A DNA stretch of 64,000 bases from Trichinella spiralis (taxonomy: Eukaryota > Nematoda > Enoplea > Trichinellida > Trichinellidae): positions 7,510,189-7,574,188 of the forward strand of contig CM012954.1 of assembly GCA_000181795.3 (NCBI GenBank), in the 5' to 3' direction. The translations under genes and the position numbers were made by a program. Of this stretch, positions 25,734 through 39,700 are shown one piece after another. A model generated the notes under the pieces. It searched no databases and was not told the DNA's origin. It was given only the letters and a program-made list of their open reading frames with translations. Position 1 is the first letter of the stretch. The number at the start of each line of letters is the position of its first letter.

Positions 25734-27736
25734 ATGAAAATTGACGTGACATCTGTTCGAAAGCAAACAGCTCAAGCTGTAAGATTATTTTGCTTTTTTC
25801 TCATATTCTGTAAATATATATATATATGTGTTTTAGCCCAGTGACTGTTTGAAACAAATTAGCGAAATTCTTTCTGCTGATGAAAGCTCTATCGCTGATT
25901 TTCTCATCAATGTCAAAACGTGGAGTTGGAGCAAGGTAGCCAAGTTCGTTTTCGTTTATTTCCGATTATAATATTCATTTTTTATTTAGAGCGAATTATG
26001 TCATTGGATTCCTGTTCTTAATCGTTTTGATGATTTTCTGGCGCAGGCTTGTGTTCGGAAAGAAGATAATGAGTGGCGTCTGCACTGCGATCAGAGACAA
26101 GTAAGTTTTTGAATTGTGAATTTAAAGCATTTTTAGTTTTTTGAGTTTTTAAACCATGTTTTTATATATTATTTTTTCTAAATTTCATTTTACTTATAAT
26201 GTGGTTTAATTTATAATGTTACTTTGTTCTTCAACCGAAGTATGTTTTATCTGAATTCGTTTCATTTTAACTATTATATTTAGATTCTTCAATTTTCTTT
26301 TTCAAATCTGATTCATTACTTCCGCTTTATGTTGATGAACGTTTGCATCACCTATCTGAAATAAGGTTACTTTCTGTATCGAAAGATCATTATTTCAATT
26401 TTAATAATCAGAGAAAAAGGGTGTTTTATTTTCATTTTTTTTGGTTGTCGAAATAAATGAATTTATGGGGCACTGTAGTTTACTGTATTTGTTGTTCAAG
26501 TTCGAACGGTGAAAATATGAAGTTACAAATTTTAAAATTTTCAATTTTAATATTTTGTTTGTTAATAATGTATTTCTTTTAGTGTTTTAATATTTTGTTT
26601 TAAATGTTTAAATATGGGTATTCAGTATGAAATTTCAAAAGAAGATTTCAGTGTTTTTGAGTGATTTTTGATATTTCAGTTGTAGTAGGTTGTGTCAAAT
26701 GTAAATTAATTGCATTAAGTTTGTTAACAAATGTTATATTTTGTTTATTTGCATCATTTTTAAAGTAAAGAAATGTGAAAAAATGAAATTGTCAAGTTTC
26801 ATTATTCATTGCCAGTAGTTTAGCGTATAATTAGTAATTGGTTTTAATTTTTTATTTTTTAGGAGAAACTGGTTATTGGTATATTGCAGTTTACTGCACT
26901 TCTTTTTGAGAACACTTTTTCACGTGACATTTACAATTCCATGGAGGTGAGAAAAAATTTGATTTAATTTGTTTTCATCTCATTATACAATTGATGTTTT
27001 TAGCACATTGTCGTATTGCTGGAATCGAGCAGCATTTCAATTTTAGCTGCCACTTTGAATTTGATCAATGTATTCAGCAAGCGATCTACATTTTTGTCGC
27101 GTTTAAGTAAAGATCTGCACGAGGAGTTGAAAACACGCATGCTTGCTATTGTTGAAACTTGGGGTGGTCCAGAGTTTGGTTTGACTTTGTCGATTTGTTG
27201 CCGTCGAGACGTTGAGATTCCATCAGCTCTTACAACTCTGACATTTGATGTCGACGATGACGAAATAAATTTAACTAATCCTGTAATTGTTAAAATTGAT
27301 TTTTACTTTTTTTAATTACAAGAATATTTTTCATTTTTTAGAAAAATGATAATGATAAGGGAAGTTCTCGACGTACTATCCGGTTTGTCGAAGTGCACAA
27401 GGTAACATTTTAGTTTTCTTGTTATGTAATAATTTCGTGACTCCAATAACTCGGTTCTATAGCAAAAGCGTACGCCTGCTCAGTGGATGCAGGAGCTAAT
27501 TTCTAAAGGCATAACTCTCCCAGCGGACAAAAAAGTAAACAATAAATGTATTTTTTTGATTTTGCAGTTTTACAATACATATTTTGTTTATAGTTTCTGC
27601 TGTTTCACCGCCTTAGAGTGGCCTATGCTTTTGGTAACTTCGAAACTCGTTTGCTCATGGTAATATGCCGGCTCAAGGCGGTGGCTATTTCTGGTATGAG
27701 AAATTCGGTTGATATTGAAAAAAAATGTTCTCTCTG

Positions 27737-27775
<39 letters not shown>

Positions 27776-30700
27776 TTAGTCTACATTAGCAGCTTTACTG
27801 ACTTTGAGTATCGCCTGCTGAATACAGGACTGGTTATCCAAATGCTGGACGTCTTGAAATTGCCTGATTTGCCAGAGTTGATGGCAGTACGTGCGGAGGT
27901 ATTCCGTACGTTGGGCACTTTTTTCAGTCATGTTCGTACGGGAATTTGGACAGAAGTAGTCGATCCGCTTGGATTGACTTTTTTTCATGGGTTTTTGCCT
28001 ACGTTAACTCGCAGTTGCGTAAACGAATTACTTGGTAAAAAAATTTTTTTTTGTTTTTACCCTTTTATTAATTTTAATTTTTTTATCATTTCTTTTTTTC
28101 ATAGAACATTCGTCGAACTTGCCGGTGAAATATCCGCATTATTTTTCAACAGCGTTATTTTCTTTCTTATATTACTTAGCCAAATATGATCGAAATGGTA
28201 TTACGATGTCTTTTTTACAATTTGATGTTTTGCCCCTACACTTGTAATAATGAATTGGTTTTTCAGGTGCACAAGCTTTGACTACTAGTGGAACGGTGGA
28301 GGTGTTGTTAAAAGTTGTTAGCTCATCAGCTGCTCGGGGCGAAGGATTGACAGTAATATTCACTTTGAAAATTATTGAATTAAAAATAATCATGAATGTT
28401 TAATTTTTATTTTTTTTAACAGTTCGTCACTCGAGCAGTTCGTATTATTGAGATGACTTTGACACCTACAGATTCGATGACGTTTCAGAATTTAAATGGA
28501 ATACAGACGTTTATACATAGATTGTCGGTAAGTGAAATGCGTTTTTTTTTTCTTTTTTTTTTCTTTAATTGTTGTATGAAATTTAGGATGAAATTGATCA
28601 CTGTCGTCGTGCACTTGGTCATCCACTGTCAAGCAGTGATGATTCGTCAATTCATGCTCCTGGTACATCCGGTTCGAATGTTCTGCAGCAATCGAATGAT
28701 GCTCTTAAAGGCAAACCTTTACCTTTCGCCATATCAAGTATTGTATAGATTGAATAATAATTTTGGGTTACAGGTGATGCACAAGCACTTTCATTTCAAA
28801 GTGCTGCTTTGATTAAGTCTTTACTGAGTTTTATGAAGAAAATTATCCAAGATCCGCAGTTTTCAGAATCAGTTCGACATAGTAAGCTGATATATTTTAT
28901 ATGCTTATATCTTTTTTTTCACTTTTACATTTTGTAATTTGTTTTAGTAATGGACAGTAACTTTTCGAATTGTTTGTCACACATTATTCAAAATTCCCTA
29001 TTTTATGGACCATCTTTGTTCTTGCTGGGTAAATTGTGATTAGAAAGTTTTTTTTTATCTGAATAATATGTTCATAACATTCCACATACGCACATCAACA
29101 CTGATCCGTTTCTCTTTTTAGCAATGAGTTGTGTTGCGTCATTTATATTGCAAGAACCATCTCAGTTGTCACAACTGCAGGAACGAGGACTGACAACAGA
29201 GATTTTAGAAGCTTTATTTAGAAATGAGGTGCGTTCCATGATTAATAGCTACGTTGGTTATGAAGTAAATAATAATGAATATACGCTTCTAGATACCTAC
29301 TTCACGGGAGATCGTGTCATCTTTACCAAATATTTTTTCTGCACTGTGTTTGAACGAACGTGGTGTTTCCCAATTTTTGAGTTATTCTCCATTTAAAACG
29401 CTATTTACTTTGTTAATCTCCCCAAACTATCTGAATGCTCTGCGAAAAGTTCGAAGTCTGGAAGATGTGAACAGTAAGGCCCTTTTTTTTTGGTATTTTC
29501 CCATACGCTTTATGAGATTCAATTTTAGATACGGCTTTTATTCTTGGTTCGATGATCGACCAACTTCTGCGACACCAACCCCGTCTGAAATCAGATGCTA
29601 TTCATGCTGTTGTCGAGGTGTGTATATGTGATCATGTTGATGTTGATGATCGCGTATTTGTTGTCTTTTGTTTTCTTTCGACTAAAAAAATCTTTATTTC
29701 TTGTTTTAGTTATTGAGACAGTTGGCCGTAATGTGTAAATGTAGAGGAGTTACTTGCGCCGAAGAGGCAGATGTATCCGGTAGAAATAGACGCCGACCAC
29801 AATTTCCAACCGAACATCCATTACCGTTCAGTCGCCTTGGGCACAACGATAGCGACCAGTCAGATCCCGATGACAGTGAAAGTGGACCTGTGCCATCTTT
29901 GGTGCTCAGCTCTCCAAATGGCAATTCGTAATGCACAGCATCTTTTTGATACCTTTGTTCGCAATGTTTGTATTTGTGTAATTATGAGAAACCTTTTTGC
30001 AGCAGTGAAAATAGCAGCAGTCGTAATGATTTGTCGAATGAGCAGGTCGTCCCGTTGGTGGATTATTTTGAAAATGTTTTAAAATTTCTGCATGGTCTTT
30101 TCAGTCGCAACCAGAATGACGAACATGCCAGGTATGGTGATGGTTTTTGTTTCTGTTTTTTCAATTTTAATTAATGATATCAATCATCTGTTTATCAGTC
30201 TGATTGATTTGTAATGTGTGCGATATACGCTTTTCAGATTGTTTCTCAATCTCGGAGGTATGTACAGTCTGGTCGATTTGATTGGCTGCGGCAATATACC
30301 TGTTGATTACATGGGCGGGCAATTGTATTATTTATTGGCCACTATTTGCCGACAGCTTTACGTAAGCATATTTTTTTACTCAGAAGATTATGATTTCTTT
30401 TTTGTTTTTATATAATTTTGGAGAATAATATTTAACAGGAGAAGATTGTGCAGATTTAAATGAATAAATTGTCGTCCTTTAGGTGGTGACCCATAATCCA
30501 TTGGTATTCGAGGGAATATTTTCTTCGGCACTCGATCGAGCCAGGGCTGTGAAGAACTTATTTTCCTATCACAGCAAAACTGCTGATCGACCGGATGTTC
30601 GTCACTCGGTGTTGGTGAAGCACTTTCCCGATGGAGTGCAAACAGTCGAATCTACAGTATATAGCAGTAGTCAATTTTCTGCAGTGTTCGATTTGTTCAA

Positions 30701-33700
30701 CCACATCTATGTTCTATCGTGCATGTTGACGACGATCTTCCAACAGGTGTGTGTGTGGGGGGGGGGTTGTGTGTTTTGGTTTTTGTTTAGCATACTGTAT
30801 TGAGAATTGTTGTTGTTTTTGTTTGTGGAATTTTAAGGGAGAAAATCGATCAATCATTTTGAAGACAATTAACGAATTTCCACTTGTCGAAACTCTGGTC
30901 AAAGTTCACCTGGTGTTGCTGTTGGAGATGGGCTGCGTTGCTTCGGCAACCGAGGAAGCCGTACGTCGAAACGGACCTGTGTCGGTCAGTCAATTTATGA
31001 AGGACGGCCACACTTTGGATGCCAAATCGTTTCCCGGTGCTAATGGTTCATATTATTTTATTTTATTTGTTTATTGAATGGAAAATATGCATCATTTATG
31101 CATACAAGAAAGTTGTCATTTTTTTAGATACTCTTTCCATGCAACTACTTCGTCGTGCGGTGATGAATGAATTGCCCAACGATTCAACTACTTGCAATCA
31201 TTCGAAAAAGTCGACAGCTTTACGCTGCTTTCCGATGGAATTGTATTTTTGCGAACGGTAAGCGAGGAGAAGCAGATTTTATTTTATTATTATTTTTTCC
31301 TTCTTTTCATTTATCATATTGCACAACATGTAGCCTTTTGATTTGCAAATGATCGAATAATTTGTGAATTTATTCCATTTTCGTTGATTTAATTTAATTT
31401 AAATTGTTCTGTTTTAGACTGATTTTGCAGTTGAAGTTTTTCTTCGGTCGTTTGGCAAAATTGACGCAGACCAACCGTCCTGGAATTCCTGGACGACGCT
31501 TTGCCCAATTCGCGGATCGTACTGCTGTGACTGTTGAAGGCGACAAGGCGATGACACATCTGGTCAAAACCTTATGCTCGATTAACAAAGTTAGCATAAA
31601 CTCGAAGAATTTAGATGCATGGTATTGAAAAAAAATTTTTTTTTGTCTTTCTGATTTATTATTATCAATTTTTTCTCTTCAATTTTTCATTTTTATCGTT
31701 CAAGTTTGTACATTTGCACGGCAACGCTGGAATTGCTGAACGATATCTTTTTGGATTATGAACATTTGCACGTAACACCGGTTATTGAGTTCTTCCAAAG
31801 AGTTTCCACTTTTCAAATGCTTCAGTAAGTTTTAACTTTTAATGGTTAATAATTGAATGATTTATTTATTTTTCATCATCTAAAATGCTGTATTTTTAGA
31901 AATTTGTCCAATATAGTGGACAGTGACAGACTTTGGTTGGGTAAAGATAAATATGGAAAAAGTTGTGGTAAGTTGAACATCAGTTATGCTGTTTCAGCGG
32001 ATAGATTATAAATAAATATGTACATTTTTAAGGCTCAGACGCCCGCGGCTTTATTTCTGATGTATTGGTGCTGATAGACAAACTGATCAGAGGGAAGCAT
32101 TTTGACCATCGAAGTGAATCTGAAGGGCGTTCCTCGTTTCCGAACACGCCTCATCCCGTGATCATCAGCAGTCTTAGCAAGGTGAGTTGATGGCAGTCTA
32201 TGAATAATTAATTATTATGTGTGAAAAAAGAAAAGAGAAAACAAATTTATGTATAATATACATGCAGTATATTTGAATCGGTTGATTGTTTTCATTTATT
32301 TTTTGTAGTTTATGTACAAAACGCTGATCAGCCTCTGGCACCGTTTGCCGTCGTCGCCGAAATTGAAGAGCGATGAATCGTTATCTGCTCTTTCTAGAAT
32401 CACTTTGCACGCGTTGCGTTATGAAAGCCGAAAAATTGTAAGTTGAAAATTTTTTTTTATGATTTTTATTTATGTTATATGTTATTTCTTTTCTTATTTA
32501 GGAAGAGAGAAAAAGTTCGGAAAAATCTTCCGTTGTGCAAGCCGAGGTGGAAGTTATTTCCGAGATTTCTCAAATAGTCAATCCGGTGCACTTGCAACAA
32601 GTATATCCACTTCGTCGATCTGTTTGACATTGCTGATTTTTCTAATGGCGTTCATGTTCATTTGATTTTCAGTTAATGGATGTGGGTTTCAGTCAACAGC
32701 TGGCAACTGAAGCTTTATCGCGACTGCCCAATGTGGACCAGGCTGCAGAATATTGTCTGTACGCCTCCTCGAATCGAGCCCTTGTGCAGGTGGTACTTTT
32801 GTTATGTTATGTTATAGTTACTGTCAAAATTAAATTTGTAAATTTTTTTTCTTTCTTAACAATTCAGCATGACAATCAAGCGGATGTTGGTGACGATGAA
32901 GAGCAGTTGCGACAGGCAATTGCTTTGTCTTTAATGACCATGTCTTCCTCCGGTGGTGAACAACAACAGCAACGACCGGTACTTGTATCATTTTGTTGTT
33001 GATTTTATTATTTTTTCATTGAGGATTTTTTAAAATTATTGTTTTTTGCATTTGGTTTGCTTTTTTTATGCAGCCCGAGATTCAAGCAGCTGCTGCTGGT
33101 AGTAGTGGTAGTAGTAGCAGTAATCAACGAGGTGTCGGCTTCCGACAACAGCCTTCAAGGGAGGAAATCAATGCTACTATTGAAGAGTTTTTGACCGGCA
33201 ATCGTACTCAAATGATGGACATTGGTTCGTTTCCGCCGCTGTTTGAGCAGATAGAGAGGCAGTTAGAGATGGAAATAGAATTAGAGATGGAACCCAGGAC
33301 CAGTGGCAGAAATATTCTGGCACCAGTGATTAGTGCCGGGTCGAACGCTGCCCAAATGCCGCCAGCTTCGTCTTCCGACAAAACTCAGCTGCCCAAGCAA
33401 GCATCCAAAACTGCTTCCCAAAGTGTTGTTCCAAAAGAGCATGATGAGCGTTCGGAAGCGTTTCTCCGTTTTGCCGAGAAGGATTTGTTGCCGTCGTCAA
33501 TTTTGCTGTTGAAGCGGTCACCGAAGCTGGCAGCGGCACTTACACCGTTGTTTAGCATTGTGATAACTTTGTTCGGCTTCAAGAGCGTGAAAACATACTT
33601 GTTGATCTTTTGTAATCGGGTATGGTGGAATTGAAAATTTTATTTTATCATCCAGTAATTTTTCATGCTAATTCATGTCGTCATTTCAGCTGTGCTCGGT

Positions 33701-36700
33701 AGTTACTGCAACAATGATTGAAATTGAACAGATGATGGAAGACCATTCGGACGTTGATCGTACTACTACCATCCTGAGCGATAGTCGATTCGAATTTGAA
33801 GAATTATCGACTTTGCTAAATTTATTGCATCGTCTATTTGTAGTATGTATTTTTGATAATTTGAGAAAAAAAAACCGTTTTTATTTTTTTCAATTTTCTT
33901 CATTCGAGCTTGTTGTTTATGTATGACGGCATTTGATTTGATTATAATGATTTTTCTTTCATTTTCCAGCAATTCCAAGTGCCTATGGCAATTATGTTGC
34001 ATGAGACGAAATTGTTGGCCAAGTTTGAAGAATTCATCGTTTTAATTGGTTTAAAAAAGAAAAACACGACATTTCTCAGCCTCATGTCAAAACGGTCACA
34101 AGCTTGGTTAGCATATATTTTGCGAATACTTGAATTGCACGTGTATACGTGCGAAGTGGTCGACCGTCTGTTGGCCATACCCAAGGTAATAAATAAAATA
34201 CAATAATGACTTATTTTTTCTTGTATAACATTAATTAATTCAATATAAATAGATGATATTTTTTATTTCCATTTTTCTTTTTTGCATATTTTTATTATTC
34301 AAGCGCGAGTATATTATTTTAATTGTTGAATGATAGTTTTTATCTTTTTTATTTTGTTTTTTCCACGCAAATGTTGCATTGCATGTTATGTTGAATATGA
34401 TAAATATTGCGTGTGTATTATAGTGCCGTAATTACGTTTGGAAATTTTGGGATCGACAGTGGTACTGCTATAGTCCAAGTGTGAATCGTAAAATCAACGA
34501 TGCTTTTATGGGTGGAGACCAGTATGTATACTTTTCGCAAGGACGGCGTACATATAGAATTGACTTTTTTTTAATGATACAAGTGAGTGTTTTTATAATT
34601 TATGTATATGTGTAATGAATTGGTTTTTATTTGAAGTTTTGTTATGAAACGAATATTATTCGTAAAGTGATTTGCCTTCGTCCAGAAAACAGCGATGGAA
34701 ATTCTGCTGGTTAGTGAATAATTTTTTTAAAGAATGTTTTATTTTTAAGTTTTATTATATTTCCTGTATATTTCACACCAGATAATAATACTCCAGTTAC
34801 TTACTGTTATCATCCGTTTTTAAATTACGTTGATATGGCGACGTTCAAAAAGGAAGATTTAGGCTCGTGCGATAAAGAAATTTTACTAAAGTAAGTATGC
34901 ACTTATGTATGCACGTATTCCAATTTTTAAAGAAATTGTTGAAATGACATAATAACCGTGAAAATAAAAAATTTGCTCATATTTATTTTAGCGTTGCTGT
35001 GGAGATGATCGGTTCGAGCGTTCACGCTGAAACACTGCGTGGAATATTGCGAATTATTCTACTTTTGACACGCGATCACTCGCGTACAAAATACATAGTA
35101 TTTCATGGAACCATTAAGCGGCTCTTTGCCCTTGACGAAAGTCAAAAATTTGTCGGCGTTGAAGATATGGTGATGCTTCTGTTGCGTCACATCATTGAAG
35201 ATCCTGACTATTTGCAAAATTTGATGGAAAAAGTACAATTGTTTTTCACTTTGTGAAACATTTGCTTATCATATTTTTTAATATTATTGTTTTAATGGGT
35301 TCGTTTAATATAATTAATATTATATTCAGATAATTGCGAGTCTGCTGACCGGTCATATGGCAATCAGCAATTACACAAGTACTGAATTGAAAGAGTTTTC
35401 ATGTTTGCTCTGCTTGTTGGAGCCATTCGCATGTCGCGATATGAATCTGTTTGCGAAGGCATTCAAGAGAACGGCAAAAATTAACATCGCCTCTAACGAA
35501 AATCGAAGTAATAATTGGTTGCATTATTACTGTTTTTATTCATAAGTTTTGATTATTATTTGTTTCAAAATTTTAGCCAACGCTAATAATACCAGTAATA
35601 ATAGTGGTAGTAATAATAATAATAATAACAATAACAACAACAACAACAACAACAACGAAGGCGCTGCTGCCCCTTCGACAGTGTGTTTGGAACTTAGTTG
35701 CGCTACACCTTCTGTTGTGAACAGCAGATCGCCACATTTGAAGCCGGCAGCATTTGAATTGATAAAAACTTTACTCGAATACATAATGACAAAACAAAAG
35801 TCATCCGTATCTAGTGTGGGTAAGTTTGCACTGAATTGAAACTGACTGCAATGTATTAGATTGGTTTTTTGTTTTGTTTTTTTTTTGCTTTTGATATTTT
35901 TGAATTTTTTTATGATGCGACGTGTAATTTATTCTTTAGTCAAAGATTCGAGAGCTGAAATGAAACCATCTAGCAGTAGACTGTTTCAGAGGGAATCAGC
36001 AGAGGTGAGTTGGAAATTATTCTACGGTTGTTATTCGTATTGTCATTCTTGTTGTTTTAGGGAGAAAGTCAATTGGTTGGATCTTTATTGTTTCCAAAAC
36101 CTTTAGTGATGCTTTATTTAGCCGAGATTATTCAATGCTATCCTGACGCGGCTTCTGTTGTCGTTAATTTTCGCTTAAATGAATCCGGTAGTTTGAATAC
36201 TAGCGACGTAAGTGTTGCGTTTTCGAATTCTATCCATTTACTTGATATTGAATATTGAAAATGAAGGTTTTTAAAAAAGAACATAAATTTCACTTGATAC
36301 TTACTGTATTACATTAAAAATTACATTAATTAATTATTATTATCGGTCGATGTTAGTCATCTGTGGTGGTTTTTATTTTGCTGATTTATTGCTTATGCTT
36401 TGTGAAAGGAAAAAAGATTTGAAATATGATTGATATTCAATTGTAGAATCGATCTCCACTAGCGCATATATTGGATGTGTTGATCGAAGGTGAATTCGAA
36501 GAGTGGAAATCCAAAGGACAGACATTTGTTGATGGTGTTAAGGCAGTTTTCGGCTCTCTAGCTGCCTGTGTGCACTGTGAAGAGTCTCAAGCGGCGGTGG
36601 TTTCTGAAATCAAAGCCGCATTGGCCCGTGCTCTGGCATTGAACAACAATGAAGTAAAATTGTTTTTCGTTGTGCAGTGGCATTTATTGATTTGTATTTA

Positions 36701-39700
36701 TTCCGTACAATGAAATATTTTCAGCGAAAGCACAAAATTTTGGATAATCTCATGTCATTGTTGTGTCATATTGTCGAAGTTTGTCCATTGAGTGAGGTGC
36801 AAATACCGAAGGACTCGAAATTGCCACCACCGCAAAACACGAGATTTAAGAGTATTTTGAGGTGGTTTGTCAAAAAGCGACTGTTGGTCGACTTGGCCCG
36901 TATACCGCATTCGTTGGATCTATCCGACGGGCAATCTGTGCTGACAGTTAATTGCATGCTGAAGGCTTTGGACGAAATTTCCCGTCAACACTTTTATCCC
37001 AGTCGTTCGCGATCGATGGGAACACCGGCGATTAATTATTTGACATCCAATGGTCAGGCCGGTCGGCGCAGTCTGATTCGCATATCAGAAACTGTCGACT
37101 CGTCCGGTCATGATTATGTATTTCTCAATTTGGCTTCAGCAAACGGTCGTGGGAATAATCTGGTCAGATTGTGCAATAAGATTTATTTAAAAGATAAGCT
37201 TAATTTTGTTTTCTCTGTAGTTCACAGTTTTTGACAGTGAATTCCCCACATTGCGGTCATTGGATGGTGACTTCTCATCGGATGCATTTTTTGACCGGGA
37301 AGACACGATAGAGGTTGCACCGGAACCTCCACAGGGGAATGGAAATGATAATTTTCCCGAATTCATTGTTCACAACCTCGCAGCAGACGATGATGAAGAA
37401 GATGATGACGAAGATGACGAGGACGACGAGGATGAAGACGTGGAAGAGGAGGAAATTGATATTAACGAAGAAGTTGGCGAGGATGAGGAAGAAGAGGAAG
37501 CTGATCACGGCGATGATCATGAAGTGGGAGAAGAGGAAGAAGAGGAGGAAGCGGACAACGATGATTCGGAATATGAGGCTGTTGAAGATGATGTGAATGA
37601 AGAAGACGACGATGACGACGACGACGACGACGATGACGAAGATGAAGACGACGAAGTAAGAATTGGGATTATTTATTTATTTATTTATTTATTTGTTGTT
37701 GACAAGCAGAAAAGTGGAATGATTGATATTGTATTCATTTATGTTGTTTTTTAAAATGCTCATAATAATTCGTATTTCATTTTTATTATCATTTTTGTTC
37801 AGTTGTCGAATAGTTTTCGCGATACTTCTTTCGTTGAGCAGAACAATAATAACACAATTTCGTCGAACGATTTGGCTGGTTCGATTGGCGCGCTTGGTGA
37901 TCTGTTGCGTCAAACTCTTTCATCGAATAGCAATGGTATTTTTTGCACGCTTTTGTTGCTGTTATTATTGTGTATGAATTATTTGTTTTCAGGGGTACGC
38001 GATGTCATTAATCAACTGTCTTCGGAAGGTCGCGAGGAACGTTGGCACCACGATGTGCCTAGTATCACTATTGAGCCGGATGTTGAATTCGGCTACCGGA
38101 CTCTTGGTCGTAATCGGGGCGGGCAGCATCGATCTGCACTGCCTCGAATTGTACAGTTGAATCGACAAAGCGCTTTCCGCATTCGAGTTACAGAACCAAT
38201 GCCGTAAGTGATAATTTCCATGATGCGTTGATGATGATGATTTTGTTCTTTTTATAATGAATTGTGTTCAAATCTTTTAAAATTACAAAAATTGTATTTT
38301 TTTTGTTTTTAAATGTCTGTTATTTTTTTACGCATGAAGAATTAATATTGTTGCTCTTTTTTTTAGAATCGTAGATACCGATGATATATTTTGGCGTGAT
38401 TTTTTTTCTGACGCAGTACGTCCTGCGGAACGTTTTGTCATGTTTCAGAGGTCGCTTACCGATACGTTGCGATCGGTAATTTTCAATAAATTTTAGTGTT
38501 TTTATTTAAATACTTTGTTTACTATTAAAATTCAAACTATTTTTAAGATAAATTTTGGAAGCAGATTGAATGTTACAAACAGCTCTGAGGCTAACATGCC
38601 GATGACAACCGAAGTTTGCGGCTTTTTTACGCGAATCATGCAAGAAGGAAGTCTGCTCGAAATGGATTCCACTTATCTTGCGTGGTTAGGTATGTGGAAT
38701 TTTTTATTTTATTTATCATACTCTGCTGAGATTGCTCTGTCTATTTTATGCATATTTATTTCTTAGTTAATATTCAACCAATCTTAAGTTAATCTTCTAT
38801 TATTTGCACAAATCATTTGATTTTTGTGCATTCACATTGTTTATTTTCTTTATTTTTCTTTTTCAAATTTTGACTTGATGTGTTGTGCATTGTAGGAGTG
38901 AGAGAAGACATACTGAAAGCTTTGGAAAAGCGTCGAGACGACGAATTGTCCAAAAAGCAAGCAGAAGCGTTATCGGCTGCCAATAGCGAGGACAAGTCCA
39001 AAAAGTCAGAGAATAACAACACTTCCGGCACAGCAAGCCAAGATGAGCCAGGACAGGTGCGAGCGATGGTGACGGGGGATCATCCGCGGGATTCGGCCAA
39101 CAGTAGTCAATTAGCTGAATCGTTTATAAGTCAAGACAGAAACGACATTGAACAAGAAATCTCTTGGGTATCTGTTGCAGATGGACAAGTATTATTTGAA
39201 GGATCGCGGCAACAAGTAGTCGCTAACAGTCAACGACTTTTTCAGCAGCAGCAAGCTGAGCCGGAACAGCAGCCGGCGGCCAATAATGATGCTAACCCAG
39301 AGATCCCCATTGTAGCTGATAATGCATTCCTTGAAGCTTTGAGACAAGCTCAAGAGCACTTTGGTAAGTTCTTATATTTATTTTTTTCAGGATAAATTGT
39401 GTTCTGCTTCATAACAATTGATAAATAAATGTCATTGATTGAAAAAGATTAAATACAAAAGCAAGAAAAATAACGAAAAGAGTGGGCAGGCAGGGGGGAG
39501 GGATGGAGTAAAAATAAAGTAAAAGTTAAGCAGAGATCTGGAGGCGAGGAATTGATGAAAACGGTAGAAGGAGAAGGAATTTTTTGTTTGTGATGCACAC
39601 ATCATTCCACTGACTGATTTTACATCAGAGCGGTGCATCGTCTGTTGTGCGATAGCATTGTTTTGAAAGTTTTGGTATTCATTGGTGAGAGTATATTCTC

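Noticed and set aside
28711-28773. GC-AG intron in HUWE1 (donor at 28711)
   Set aside because: A normal GT donor at 28738 keeps the same phase and the frame, so the GC donor is not needed.
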